Positions 34,389 through 43,583 of a stretch of 64,000 nt of DNA are shown in pieces. Within the stretch, counting starts at the first letter, position 1; each line of letters opens with the position of its first letter. This DNA comes from Brevibacterium picturae (lineage in GTDB: Bacteria > Actinomycetota > Actinomycetes > Actinomycetales > Brevibacteriaceae). Made by a program: the position numbers and the translations under genes. The notes beneath the pieces were generated by a model that was not told where the DNA came from, ran no database searches, and worked only from the letters and a program-made list of their open reading frames with translations. The stretch lies in contig NZ_LT629739.1 in assembly GCF_900105045.1 (NCBI RefSeq), forward strand, positions 2,170,001-2,234,000. The letters are read 5' to 3'.

Positions 34389-34498
34389 CGGGGAATTCGG
34401 TTCAGATGCACTCACTCAGTCCTGGCGGAGGAGGCCAGGCTTGGGGCGGGCGCCGAGCAGGGGCTGTTCGCCGCATCTCAAGTCGAAGCTGTGGAGGT

Positions 34499-36232
34499 TC
34501 AGGTTGTGGGCTCGTCTGACGTCGGTTCTGAGTCGGTTCCGGTTTCCGAGGGACCCGGCTCGGGGGAGTCGGTTGCCGGAGGCGATTCGGGCTCGTCCGT
34601 TTCTGGCGGTGGATCGGTCGGAGTCGGCTCCGGGTCCGGCTCGGGCTCCGTTGTCGGTGTGGGGTCGGGCTCCGGCTCGGGATCCGTCGTAGGTGCAGGC
34701 TCGTCCGGCTCTGATGGTTCATCCGACGGTGATTCGGACTCGGACGGTGTGGGGTCGGATGGCGAGTCCGCATCTGGACGATCAGAATCCGAAGGGCCCG
34801 GATCATCGGGGTTCCTCGACGACGGGCTATCGCCGTTATCGTCAGAGGTGTCCTTGGACGGGGAATCCTCGCCTGTTCGACCAGCATCGTCCTGTGAGCT
34901 CGGGGAGGACTTTTCGTCCTCGTCTTGATCCGAGGCACCGGGAACCGACGCCTGCGAGTTCTCCGACCCTTGCTCTCGGCTTCCCTTGCGTGAGTCGGTG
35001 TCATCGGGCGATTGCTCGTCACGGCTGGAGTCCTCGTCCTCGGAGGACGTGTCCACCTTGGAGACATTCGATGTTCCGCCTCCGGATCTCAGACTCTCCT
35101 CCTGGTGCGGCACAATGGCGAGGCCGACGAGAGTCCCGAGGAGGCCGATGCACGCCGCAATCACAGGGATCAGCACGGGTTTCGGCATACTGAAGCCGGA
35201 TCGTGAGGAAGCTGCGATCGATGTCTGAGCAGGGATGTGTGCCGGGTCGGCCGATGCGCTCACCGCGGCGAGCGAAGCGGTCCGGCTGGACTCGGCGTCT
35301 CCGGCGGGCTCGGTGTCTTCGGCGGGTTCAGCGCCTTCGGCGGACTCAGGCGATTCGTTGTTTGAGTCGGCGTCGGCGAAGACGGCTGCACCCGTGGCCT
35401 CCGCTGCGGTGTCGGCATCCGGCTGCGGTGACGTTTCAGGTGCCGATGACGCTTCGGGTGCCGATTCTGTTTCCGGTGCCGCGGCGCCAGCTACCGCGGC
35501 ACCAACCGCCGGTGCTGCAGCTGCTGACGCCGTGCCGGCAACCGGAAATCCTGCCGGTTCGGGGGGCGTGTGAGCCACGACGTCCGCGAGCCGCTCGATG
35601 ACGATCGGCGAGGTCAGGAAGGCAGGAACGAGAGCGGAACGGCGATCGGCAGCCGCATCGCTGCCCTCGGGGCGCACCTTATCCCACTCCTTCTGCAGAT
35701 CCTGGTGGGCACGACTCGAGAGTCGTTCGACAACTGTTGTGCGGATATTCAGCCTGTCCGCCACGGCCTCAGTCGGGAGCTGCTCGACTTCTCGCAGCCA
35801 CAGGATCCGCTGCCAATTGTCGGGCAGGGTCGACATCGCCTGCGCAAGCAGAGCATGATTCGGGTCGACCCCGTCTTGGGCACTGGCCTGACCCTGGTCG
35901 CTTGCAGGCGCACCCTGGAGGGACGAATCGGCTCGGGGCTGACGAACGGCGAGGCGCTCGTCGATCGCGTTGTTCACCTTGGACTGAAGGCCCTCGGCAG
36001 TGTCGGCGGTTCCGTTCAGCAGGGATCTGAGCACGCTGAGGAAGGCATCGTCGGCAACAGCCCGGGCGTCGGCGTCCGGCAGGGAGGATGAAGCTCTGGC
36101 GACCGCATCGTCGATGTAGCGGCGGTAGATCTCCGAGTAGGCGCCGGCGGTTCCGGCGTCGATGAGCGAGAGGAGCTCGTTCTCCGTGAAATCGGCGAGT
36201 TCTTCCCCTGGCTTATGTGCTTGCGCGTCCAT
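34499..36232 (-). CDS. ECF-sigma-like protein fused to a TM anchor and acidic extracellular stalk
   Basis: The protein has about 577 residues from ATG 36232. Residues 10-90 resemble sigma region 2 (SLIDAGTAGAYSEIYRRYID). Residues 130-190 resemble region 4, with LPDNWQRILWLREVEQLPTE and AVADRLNIRTTVVERL. An Ala/Glu-rich linker leads to one transmembrane helix near residue 365 (LIPVIAACIGLLGTLVGLAI). The last 180 or so residues are almost only Ser, Asp, Glu, Pro and Thr and would lie outside the cell. A sigma-like head on the membrane could be released by proteolysis or act as a sensor. No separate anti-sigma gene is adjacent. ECF proteins with membrane extensions exist, but I do not recognise this exact form. 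Confidence 0.75.
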   Translation of the reverse strand: MDAQAHKPGEELADFTENELLSLIDAGTAGAYSEIYRRYIDDAVARASSSLPDADARAVADDAFLSVLRSLLNGTADTAEGLQSKVNNAIDERLAVRQPRADSSLQGAPASDQGQASAQDGVDPNHALLAQAMSTLPDNWQRILWLREVEQLPTEAVADRLNIRTTVVERLSSRAHQDLQKEWDKVRPEGSDAAADRRSALVPAFLTSPIVIERLADVVAHTPPEPAGFPVAGTASAAAAPAVGAAVAGAAAPETESAPEASSAPETSPQPDADTAAEATGAAVFADADSNNESPESAEGAEPAEDTEPAGDAESSRTASLAAVSASADPAHIPAQTSIAASSRSGFSMPKPVLIPVIAACIGLLGTLVGLAIVPHQEESLRSGGGTSNVSKVDTSSEDEDSSRDEQSPDDTDSRKGSREQGSENSQASVPGASDQDEDEKSSPSSQDDAGRTGEDSPSKDTSDDNGDSPSSRNPDDPGPSDSDRPDADSPSDPTPSESESPSDEPSEPDEPAPTTDPEPEPDPTPTTEPEPDPEPTPTDPPPETDEPESPPATDSPEPGPSETGTDSEPTSDEPTT

Positions 36233-36452
36233 CCGGTCCTGAACCAATCGGTTACGTCATGCAGTCTGCGACTGCTTCATTGCAAACTGCCTTGGGTCCG
36301 GCAGTGAGAATAAGGGAAGTGCACTCTGCGAGAAAGTTATCCTCAAGTCGAGACTGTAGCGGACAAGACGGCTTTCCGCAGTCAATACCACTATTTGAAC
36401 ACTCAACCAGTTCAGCCAGATGGGCGGAGCGGCCCGGGGCGCCGGACTGGTG

Positions 36453-38033
36453 TCAGTCCTTGAGGACGCGGAATGTGGCCAGTGTCGAATCGACGCCGCC
36501 GCGGACGTGTCCCGTCGGACTCGCGGCCACGGCCTGCAGGAACTCCACGGTCTCTGCGGTGATCTCCTCACCTGGGAGGACATTCGGGATGCCGGGTGGG
36601 TATGCGGCCAGGGAGCTGACGCTGGTACGGCCGACAGCCTCGGCGGCGGGAACGAGCTCGGAATCCGCGAAATACGCATCGCGCGGTAGGGCGACCAATT
36701 TTCCCGCACTCGGCAGGGCGGGGATGCCGGCCGACGCCGTCACCGCCCCGGCCGACGCCGTCACCGCCCCGGCCGACGCCGCGACCGCCTCGGCGGGTCT
36801 GGTCTCGGTGTTCTCAAGGCGCATCGCATCGAGGGCGTCGAAGAGCCGGCCGAGGTCGGGGGACTTGCCCACGCCGATGAGGGCGACGATCGTCGTGGCC
36901 GTCGCCATCTCGGCGAAGATGTCGAAATCCTCGGTCAGGCGTTTGCGCACGGCATGACCGTCGAGCCCCGTCGAGGTGATGTCGATGGGTAGGCGGAAGG
37001 GGTCGATGTCGACGACATCGGCATGGTTCATGAAGTCCCCGGAGAGCAGGTGGTAGTGCTCGGAGCCTTCGATCCGGGCACGGATGTGGCGGATGTTCTC
37101 CAGCGAATACGAGATCGCGTCACGCGAATTCACGAGGTCCCGGCGAGCGATGTCGATCGAGGCCATGAGGTGGGCGTTCTCGCTGGTCGACGACGTCATC
37201 ATGAAGGCGCGGGCCAGCGCGGGCTCGAGTCGGTTCGCGAATTCGGTGTCGCCGAGGTGGAGGACGGCTGATTGGGTGAATGAGCCGGCGAGCTTGTGGG
37301 TGCTCATGATGACGATGTCGGCGCCCAGGGTGACGGGGGATTCCGGCAGATCGGGGTGGAAGCCGAAGTGGGCACCCCATGCGGCGTCGACGATGAGGGC
37401 GGCGCCGGCTTCGTGGGCCACCTCTGTCAGTGCCCTGACGTCGGCGACGGCGCCGAAGTAGCTGGGGGTCACGAGGTAGACGGCGCTGACCGTCTCGGGG
37501 TGTGAGGTGATGGCCTGACGCAGCGAGTCCGGGGTGACTCCGTGGGCGATGCCGTTGACCTCGTCGACATTGGGGTAGACGAAGCCGGGGTTGAGTCCGG
37601 CCAGTACGATGCCGTCGATGAAGCTCGAATGGGCGCTGCGCTGGGTCACGACACCCGTGCCCAGGGTGCCGATCGCCAGTGCTGCCATGCGGTTGCCCTG
37701 CGAGGAGCCGTTGGTGAGGAACCAGGTGCGCCTGGCGCCCCAGGCCTCGGCGGCCAGCTGCAGGGCTTCGTCCTTCGGGGTATCGACGCCGAGGTCGATG
37801 CCGTCGAAGAGCGGGGGGATGTCCAGGGAGAGGATGTGCTCGCCGAAGAATTCGGCCTGACCTGCAGAGATTCCCGTGGTGGTGCCGCCGTGTCCGGGGG
37901 TGGACAGGAACAGCGAGTCACGCTCGGCCGCCGCCTGCAGTGCATCGGCATAGGGAGCGTGTGTTCTCGCGTTCCCCGGGAGTGCCGAACGATCTGAGAC
38001 GGAGGTCATGTGGGAATCCTGGTGCACGGTCAT
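36453..38033 (-). CDS. Orn/Lys/Arg decarboxylase, fold-type-I PLP enzyme
   Basis: This 526-residue decarboxylase is of the short (SpeA/Cad-like, no wing domain) group. The N-terminal FLSTPGHGG and the PLP lysine in MSTHKLAGSFTQ are diagnostic; VDAAWGAHFGFHP carries the PLP-binding Asp. It would decarboxylate lysine, arginine or ornithine to a polyamine precursor in the cytoplasm. The C-terminal domain is interrupted at about residues 415-435 by AVAASAGAVTASAGAVTASAG, coded by a 21-bp tandem repeat. It is divergent from a LysR regulator gene with only 79 bp between them. The M9 start is an alternative. Confidence 0.87.
   Translation of the reverse strand: MTVHQDSHMTSVSDRSALPGNARTHAPYADALQAAAERDSLFLSTPGHGGTTTGISAGQAEFFGEHILSLDIPPLFDGIDLGVDTPKDEALQLAAEAWGARRTWFLTNGSSQGNRMAALAIGTLGTGVVTQRSAHSSFIDGIVLAGLNPGFVYPNVDEVNGIAHGVTPDSLRQAITSHPETVSAVYLVTPSYFGAVADVRALTEVAHEAGAALIVDAAWGAHFGFHPDLPESPVTLGADIVIMSTHKLAGSFTQSAVLHLGDTEFANRLEPALARAFMMTSSTSENAHLMASIDIARRDLVNSRDAISYSLENIRHIRARIEGSEHYHLLSGDFMNHADVVDIDPFRLPIDITSTGLDGHAVRKRLTEDFDIFAEMATATTIVALIGVGKSPDLGRLFDALDAMRLENTETRPAEAVAASAGAVTASAGAVTASAGIPALPSAGKLVALPRDAYFADSELVPAAEAVGRTSVSSLAAYPPGIPNVLPGEEITAETVEFLQAVAASPTGHVRGGVDSTLATFRVLKD
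36730..36792. repeat. 21-bp tandem repeat, three units, inside the decarboxylase
   Basis: Two identical units (36730-36750, 36751-36771) and a third with a few changes (36772-36792) encode the seven-residue Ala/Ser/Gly/Thr/Val repeat in the protein. The unit keeps frame, so copy number may vary. Confidence 0.9.
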
Positions 38034-38112
38034 AGATCCAGGTTAGGGAGTGAACCCTTGCCGGGAGAATACCAAGTTTCCTAAACTGATGAATACACAC
38101 TATTGATCTGAT

Positions 38113-39171
38113 GTGCGGAGGATGATGGAAGCTCTCGATACCCGTGGACTCTCGGCCCTGCGTGAGATTGCCGAATCGGGCTCGGTCGCAGCGGCAGCGG
38201 CCGCACTGGGGTGGAGCCAGCCCACGGTCAACCACCACCTGCGCAACCTGGAGAGGGCGCTGGGGTCGACGCTGATCGTGAAGAGTCCCCGCGGGTCGCA
38301 TCCAACGGTCGTGGGCAATCTCGTCGTGACACGTGCGATCGAGATCCTGGGGCTGTGCGATCGCCTCGGCGCCGAGGTGGCGCTGTGGCGAGAGGATCAG
38401 GCCGTCCCGGTTCGGATCGGGGCTGTCCCCACGGTCGGCGCCCGCGTGATTCCGAAGCTGCACAACCAGCTGCAGAAGCGGGCTCGCTGGCAGGCACACG
38501 ACGAGATGGCCTCCGAGAATCCTGCTCCCGCGGAGGCGACGACCGCAGGCAGGAATGCCGAGATGACGGCCGCGGCGCTCGATGTGACCTTGGACGAGCA
38601 TGCGAAGCTCGTCGCCAGACTGGAAGCCGGTGACCTCGATCTGGCCCTGCTCGTCTCGACCGACATCGACAAGACGTGGATCCCGTCGACCCTGACGGCC
38701 AAGCACCTGTATTCGGAGCAGCTCTTCCTCTGCGTACCGAAGTCCGTCGGACCGATCGCACTCGATGCCGTGGGCATGCCCGACCTCACCTCGCTCGTCT
38801 CCCAGACCTGGGCGTTCAGCATCGACCCTGGTGACGCCATCGACGAGGTGGTCAGGTCGCTGTGCGTGACCGCGGGCTTCGAACCCCGGGTGGGGATGAG
38901 GATGGACGACTACGCGGCGATCATCCGCATGATCGCCGCAGGGCTGGCGGTCGCAGTGATCCCCGATTCCTCGGTCCCGGAGGACCCGACGGTCGAGGTC
39001 ATCCCGATGCCGATGGACGCCTGCCGCCGCGACGTGCTCCTCGTCTCCCGCGCACGGACGGCGGAGGCGAGTGCGCAGGTCGCTCGACACGATCCAATCG
39101 TCGCCGCCCACAATGCTGCCATCGCCGAGGTGGTCGCCGACGTGGGAACCGTCACCGCACAGTGGCGGTGA
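38113..39171 (+). CDS. LysR family regulator, probable regulator of the decarboxylase
   Basis: This regulator has about 350 residues. GTG 38113 and ATGs at 38122 and 38125 are all possible; GGAGG at 38117-38121 is too close to either ATG to decide. The wHTH is clear: IAESGSVAAAAAALGWSQPT, then VNHHLRNLERALGS. The effector domain follows but contains an extra 35-residue segment around ENPAPAEATTAGRNAEMT. AAGLAVAVIPDSSV is the conserved late effector motif. Divergent placement 79 bp from the decarboxylase points to direct control of that gene. Confidence 0.83.
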   Translation: MRRMMEALDTRGLSALREIAESGSVAAAAAALGWSQPTVNHHLRNLERALGSTLIVKSPRGSHPTVVGNLVVTRAIEILGLCDRLGAEVALWREDQAVPVRIGAVPTVGARVIPKLHNQLQKRARWQAHDEMASENPAPAEATTAGRNAEMTAAALDVTLDEHAKLVARLEAGDLDLALLVSTDIDKTWIPSTLTAKHLYSEQLFLCVPKSVGPIALDAVGMPDLTSLVSQTWAFSIDPGDAIDEVVRSLCVTAGFEPRVGMRMDDYAAIIRMIAAGLAVAVIPDSSVPEDPTVEVIPMPMDACRRDVLLVSRARTAEASAQVARHDPIVAAHNAAIAEVVADVGTVTAQWR

Positions 39172-39216
39172 GCAGGTGCCCGCCGGTGACCGGGGTTCGC
39201 GTCGGAGGGTGAACGC

Positions 39217-39675
39217 TCAGTGCGGGGTCCATGCGTCTTCGATCGCGACCTTCTCAGTCACCTCGGCGGGCAGTGTCTTCGCCGCCAGCGCCTCGATGGT
39301 CACCTGCTCGAGGACGTCGCGCAGGGCGAAGCGCGCGGCGATCCACACCTGTTGGAGGGATTCGGCGGCATCGTCGTACTCGACGGCCTCGGGACGTTGA
39401 CCGTAGATCGAGACCAACGGTCCGTCGACGGCCCGGATGACATCGGCAACCGTGGTGGCGCTCGCCGGCTTCGTCAGCTTCCAGCCGCCGGACTTGCCGC
39501 GGACCGAAGCCACGATCTCGACCCTGCGCAGATCGGCGAGGATGGCCTGGAGAAATCCCTTGGGGATGGTCTGTCGCTTGCCAAGCTCATCGGCGCTGAT
39601 GGGCCCGCCGTCGACGACGTCGGCGATCTCGATCAGGGCCCGCAGGGCATAGTCGGATTTCGTGGTGACCCGCAT
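39217..39675 (-). CDS. Rrf2 family regulator without cysteines
   Basis: This 152-residue wHTH protein has YALRALIEIADVV and later KGFLQAILADLRRVEIVASV, then RGKSGGWKLTKPA, all typical of Rrf2. It has no cysteine at all, so it cannot carry the Fe-S cluster of IscR/NsrR and belongs with cysteine-free members such as CymR. It follows a TauE-type exporter gene on the same strand after 57 bp. CymR-like control of sulfur metabolism is therefore a reasonable inference. Confidence 0.87.
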   Translation of the reverse strand: MRVTTKSDYALRALIEIADVVDGGPISADELGKRQTIPKGFLQAILADLRRVEIVASVRGKSGGWKLTKPASATTVADVIRAVDGPLVSIYGQRPEAVEYDDAAESLQQVWIAARFALRDVLEQVTIEALAAKTLPAEVTEKVAIEDAWTPH

Positions 39676-39732
39676 GCCGTCATCGTAACAGCGGGCCGCA
39701 CGCGGGGCCGGGGGCCCAGCCGTCCGGGGTGC

Positions 39733-40641
39733 TCAGCTTCCGGTGGTGACTTCGGCTTCCACCTCGGCGAGGGGCTCGGTTCGACGGACTCGGCGTTCGA
39801 CTCCAACCGCATGCACGATGAGTGCGAGCCAGGCTGCTGCGAGGACCGCGAGAATGATCGACACGGTCGGGGTCGATGCCCCGAGCGCCAGTGCGATCGT
39901 CCGGGCGTTGGTGAGGATGATGATCCCACCGGCGGCGATCGCCAGCACCCGGGCCGGCAGGATCTTGACCAGCCAGGCGGCGACGGGCGCGGCGATGATT
40001 CCGCCGATCAGGAGTGCCGCGGCGATCGACCAGTCGATGCCCGATGAGCCCAGTGCGATGAGGAATCCGAGTGACCCGCCGACCGCGACGACGAATTCGC
40101 TGGTGTCGATCGAACCGACGACCTTACGCGGCTCCAGTCGCCCCGATGACAGGAGCGTGGTGGTTCCGACCGGCCCCCAGCCGCCCCCGCCGATGGAGTC
40201 CAGGGCCCCGCCGACGAGACCCATGGGCACGAGCAGCTTCACTCCGGGCCGTCCCTTGAATTCGGGCCGGCGGCCGCCGAGGGCGAGGAAGCGCCAGATC
40301 ACATAGATTCCGAGGGCCAGCAGGATGCCCGAGATCCACGGTGTGGCCGCGTCACCGTTGAGGCTGGTGAGGAAGGTAGCGCCGGCGAAGGCCCCGACGA
40401 AGCCGGGGATCGCGAGGATCGAGACCGTCTTCCAGTCGACGTTGCCGAACTTGTGGTGCGAGATGCCGGAGACCAGCGAGGTGCCGATCTCGGAGAAATG
40501 CACCGCCGCCGAGGCGGTCGCCGGGGCGATTCCGGCCGCCAGCAGCAACGTCGTCGAGGTCACCCCATAAGCCATGCCCAAGGAGCCGTCGATGAGTTGG
40601 GCAAGGAGGCCGACGAGCCCGAGGACGATGAGCTGGCGCAT
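39733..40641 (-). CDS. TauE/SafE family anion exporter
   Basis: This 302-residue membrane protein has about eight helices in two repeats. The N-terminal repeat has GLLAQLIDGSLGMAYGVTST and the C-terminal one GGALDSIGGGGWGPVGTTTL, the family signatures. TauE proteins export sulfite, sulfoacetate or related anions. The gene is followed by the Rrf2 regulator gene, and palindromes lie just before its start, so it is probably induced by a sulfur compound. Confidence 0.88.
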   Translation of the reverse strand: MRQLIVLGLVGLLAQLIDGSLGMAYGVTSTTLLLAAGIAPATASAAVHFSEIGTSLVSGISHHKFGNVDWKTVSILAIPGFVGAFAGATFLTSLNGDAATPWISGILLALGIYVIWRFLALGGRRPEFKGRPGVKLLVPMGLVGGALDSIGGGGWGPVGTTTLLSSGRLEPRKVVGSIDTSEFVVAVGGSLGFLIALGSSGIDWSIAAALLIGGIIAAPVAAWLVKILPARVLAIAAGGIIILTNARTIALALGASTPTVSIILAVLAAAWLALIVHAVGVERRVRRTEPLAEVEAEVTTGS

Positions 40642-40651
40642 AGTAGTGACC

Positions 40652-40681
40652 TTTCAGCATGCTGAAAATTGTTGAGCAATT
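40652..40681. promoter_or_regulatory. Two adjacent palindromes before the TauE gene
   Basis: TTTCAGCATGCTGAAA at 40652-40667 is a perfect 16-bp palindrome ending 11 bp before the start codon. AATTG-N5-CAATT at 40667-40681 abuts it. Both lie in an AT-rich leader and are candidate sites for the Rrf2 regulator encoded downstream. Confidence 0.55.
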
Positions 40682-40760
40682 CGTTCGATGCCAACAATAC
40701 CCACTAAGTCGATCCGATTACTAGACTATGAATTTCTGTGACGTTTCCTGACGTCGTGCG

Positions 40761-42146
40761 TCACAGGGCCAGCACTGCCGGAACTGTGAGGACGGCGACG
40801 TAGTAGCCCATGAATTGGACGCCCGCGTGCATGCCGATCATTCTGTTGAACAGGCCGCCGACCAGTCCCACGGTGATGGTCACACCGAGTGCGAGCAGTC
40901 CGCCTTCATAGAGGCAGATGACGCAGATGAGTGCGACGAAGCCCGCGATGATCGCCTCGTGGGAGACCGACCTCATCACCCAGGTGGCTGCCCGGTGGGC
41001 GTTCTTCATCACGAACGGGTAGGCGACCACAATGGCGATGACCGCGGCGATGACAGAGAAGAGCGCGAACTCACCGGTAGAGAGCAGGTCGTGCAGGTTG
41101 TTCGTCTCGCCGGTCTCCGCATCGAGAGTGTAGACGGGCGGGGCGTTGAACAATGGCGCCGCCGGGCCTGCGGCCATGGGCGAGAGCGGGAGACCGATGG
41201 CGATCAGCGGGATCAGGGTCTCGGCGATATAGGTCGATTCCGTGGTGCCGTTCCTCACGGACACGACCGTCGTGAGTCGATGGAAGCCGTTCTTGATCCG
41301 ACTGCCGGCGATCTCACCCATGAGCACTGCCATGGCGACCGGCGAGAAGACGAAGGTCGCGCTGGTGATGGCTGCCGAACCGCTGGTGTAGGCCAGCTGC
41401 TGTCCGTCCAAGACTTTGAAGGGGTTCGGCAGCTTCGCGCCGCCGGCGGGGCGAACATCGGGAGCCAGGTCGAACTCTCGCTTGCCTGACTGCGCCATCG
41501 ATCGACGGCCCGTCGGCGACAGGGCAGAGAACAGATCGAAGATGAGCGGGCCGGTCGCGATTCCCAGGAAGAAGGACGTCGTGAACGTCGCGTCCTTCTG
41601 CTCGAGGATGAACGCCTGCAGTCCGACGATGATGAGCACGAAGGGAATCAGTGCGAGGACTGCCGCCAGCTTTCCCTTCGAGGTATACGCGACGAGGATC
41701 GCCGCCGCGATGAAGATCCATGGCGCGGCCGCACCGATCGCCTCGGCGAATGGGGTGAGGACGAGTGCGAAGAGGATCGACAGCGGAATCGCAATGATCA
41801 CCGCGATGACGCCGCCGGAGATGGCCTTCTGCAAGGCGATGTGAGGCACTCCGAGAGACCGCAGGAGCTGCGCCTCTCGCAGCATGGGCACGGCAGTGGT
41901 GTCGCCCGGTATCCCCAGCAGAGTCGTCGGGACGGCATGCGAGATGTGTTTGGCGATGATCGCCGCGAGGAAGAAGGCGATGACGCCGGCCGGAGGCACG
42001 CCGATGAGGATGACGAGCAGTGCCAGGGGTGCGACGATCGCCGTCTCATCGGTGCCTGAGATGAGACCGATTCCGGTGAAGAGCACTGCGGCCAGCAGGG
42101 CCATGCCGATCGCCCACAGGATCGGTTCGAGAAGATCCGCGCTCAC
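40761..42146 (-). CDS. TctA-family permease, candidate mevalonate importer
   Basis: This 461-residue membrane protein has about 11 helices and the TctA/DUF112 pattern: SGTDETAIVAPLALLVILIG, then AFFLAAIIAKHISHAVPTTL with LGIPGDTTAVPML. Classical tripartite tricarboxylate transporters need a TctB and a periplasmic TctC; neither TctC nor a binding lipoprotein is here. The start overlaps the stop of a small membrane protein by four bases (ATGA). Together they replace TctAB and form the 3' end of a mevalonate-degrading operon, so mevalonate uptake is the best guess. Confidence 0.82.
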   Translation of the reverse strand: MSADLLEPILWAIGMALLAAVLFTGIGLISGTDETAIVAPLALLVILIGVPPAGVIAFFLAAIIAKHISHAVPTTLLGIPGDTTAVPMLREAQLLRSLGVPHIALQKAISGGVIAVIIAIPLSILFALVLTPFAEAIGAAAPWIFIAAAILVAYTSKGKLAAVLALIPFVLIIVGLQAFILEQKDATFTTSFFLGIATGPLIFDLFSALSPTGRRSMAQSGKREFDLAPDVRPAGGAKLPNPFKVLDGQQLAYTSGSAAITSATFVFSPVAMAVLMGEIAGSRIKNGFHRLTTVVSVRNGTTESTYIAETLIPLIAIGLPLSPMAAGPAAPLFNAPPVYTLDAETGETNNLHDLLSTGEFALFSVIAAVIAIVVAYPFVMKNAHRAATWVMRSVSHEAIIAGFVALICVICLYEGGLLALGVTITVGLVGGLFNRMIGMHAGVQFMGYYVAVLTVPAVLAL

Positions 42147-42556
42147 AGCTGGGCACCCTTCGATCGGCTCTCATGATTTTCGACCAGGGCATCGAAGAGT
42201 CCGAGAGCTCGGATCTCCTCCTGCACTGCCGGTTTGAGATCGCGGGGGTCGCCTAGTTCTCCGTACTCTTCGACAACCTCGTCGATGACTTCCTGCCGAT
42301 TGCGGGTGTCGGCCTGCGACTGAGTGATCACGCGCTTGGGCTTGAACAGGATCCCGGCGATCACGGCGCCGATGATGCAGCCGACGATCCCGATCAGGAG
42401 AGCATAGGAATGTCCCAGTTCCGCATCGCCGGTGGACGTGAAGAGGTGGTCGGAAATGAGGAACGCCGGCACCGCCACCCCGATTCCGATGGCAATGCTG
42501 CCGACCAGGTGTTTCGAGTCGACGGTGTCATTCCAGACTTCGAGCAGTTGTGGCAT
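42143..42556 (-). CDS. Small membrane protein, TctB-like position
   Basis: This 137-residue protein has two predicted helices (about 19-35 and 50-70) and a charged C-terminal tail with EVIDEVVEEYGELGDPRD. It is not similar to TctB by motif, but it takes TctB's place: it is coupled by ATGA to the TctA-type gene and follows mvaB after 91 bp. It is probably an accessory subunit of the permease. I know no family name for it. Confidence 0.7.
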   Translation of the reverse strand: MPQLLEVWNDTVDSKHLVGSIAIGIGVAVPAFLISDHLFTSTGDAELGHSYALLIGIVGCIIGAVIAGILFKPKRVITQSQADTRNRQEVIDEVVEEYGELGDPRDLKPAVQEEIRALGLFDALVENHESRSKGAQL

Positions 42557-42647
42557 CTTCGCCTACCTTCTGTTGTTGAGTCGTGTTTCTGGAGTGCGAA
42601 CGCGGACCGGGCTGACTGCACCCCGGACCGGCCGAAAGGCTGTGGTG

Positions 42648-43583
42648 CTATTGATTGACGATGGCCGCCGAGGTGGCCGAGGCCAGTGGCTTGCCGAGCT
42701 GCTGGCTCAGCCATTGGCTCGTTTCGGCGACCGCGCGGACGTCGACGCCGGTCGAGATCCCCAGGCCGTCGAGCATCCACAGAAGGTCCTCCGTCGCCAG
42801 GTTTCCGGTCGCCGAACCGGCGAACGGGCAGCCGCCGACTCCACCGGCAGAAGCATCGAATTCGCTGACCCCCAACTGGAGAGCAGCGTAGACGTTCGCC
42901 AGTGCTTGACCGTAGGTGTTGTGGGTGTGCAATGCGATTGCCTCAACGGGGATGCCGCTGTCGATCAGCGCCTGCAGGACAACACTCACGTGGCCAGGAG
43001 TCGCGGTGCCGATCGTGTCGCCGAGCGAGATCGACGAGCAGCCCGCCGCCAGCAGCTGCTGTGCGGCGGTGACCACACGCTGTGGGTCAACCGGGCCCTC
43101 CCACGGGTCGCCGAAGACCATGGACAGATATCCGCGGGCCCGCATCCCTGCCTTGGTGGCTGCAGTTGCCACGTCGAGGTTGCGTGCCGTGGTCACCTCG
43201 AGGCCGTCGCCGAGGTTGGCCCGCGAGAACGACTCCGTGACACTGACGAAGACGGCGATGTCCTTGGCCCCAGCCGCCATCGCATCATCGAGTCCGCGTC
43301 GGTTGGGGGTGAGGACCGGATAGGAGATGCCTGTGCCGAGGTCGAGTTCGTCGAGGACGGCGCGGGTGTCGGCCATCTGCGGAACGGCCTTGGGGGAGAC
43401 GAAGCTGCCAGCTTCGATGGACCTCAGCCCGGCGCCGCCCAGTCGGGAGATGAGCTGAGTCCGCACCTCGGCGGGCAGGGTGAGCGATTCGGCCTGCAGC
43501 CCGTCTCTGGCGCTGACCTCATAGACCTTGACCTGAGTCGGCAGATTCGCCTGGGCGAAGATCTGAGGGAGCGAGTCCATCAT
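42648..43583 (-). CDS. mvaB: Hydroxymethylglutaryl-CoA lyase
   Basis: This 311-residue TIM-barrel enzyme cleaves HMG-CoA to acetoacetate and acetyl-CoA. The N-terminal VYEVSARDGLQAE carries the catalytic Arg/Asp and metal site. LHTHNTYGQALANVYAAL gives the metal-binding histidines, and GGVGGCPFAGSATGN holds the active-site cysteine loop. ATG 43583 overlaps the HMG-CoA reductase stop by four bases. The pairing mvaA-mvaB is the one known from the Pseudomonas mevalonii mevalonate-degrading operon. Confidence 0.92.
   Translation of the reverse strand: MMDSLPQIFAQANLPTQVKVYEVSARDGLQAESLTLPAEVRTQLISRLGGAGLRSIEAGSFVSPKAVPQMADTRAVLDELDLGTGISYPVLTPNRRGLDDAMAAGAKDIAVFVSVTESFSRANLGDGLEVTTARNLDVATAATKAGMRARGYLSMVFGDPWEGPVDPQRVVTAAQQLLAAGCSSISLGDTIGTATPGHVSVVLQALIDSGIPVEAIALHTHNTYGQALANVYAALQLGVSEFDASAGGVGGCPFAGSATGNLATEDLLWMLDGLGISTGVDVRAVAETSQWLSQQLGKPLASATSAAIVNQ

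Larger units (their letters stand above)
34072..34498. other. Intergenic region: symporter promoter and three-armed hairpin
   Basis: These 427 bp are AT-rich near the symporter start and very GC-rich near the sigma-fusion stop. They hold a -35/-10 pair on the minus strand at 34161-34189 and mutually complementary 10-mers at 34323-34388. I find no gene here. Confidence 0.55.
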
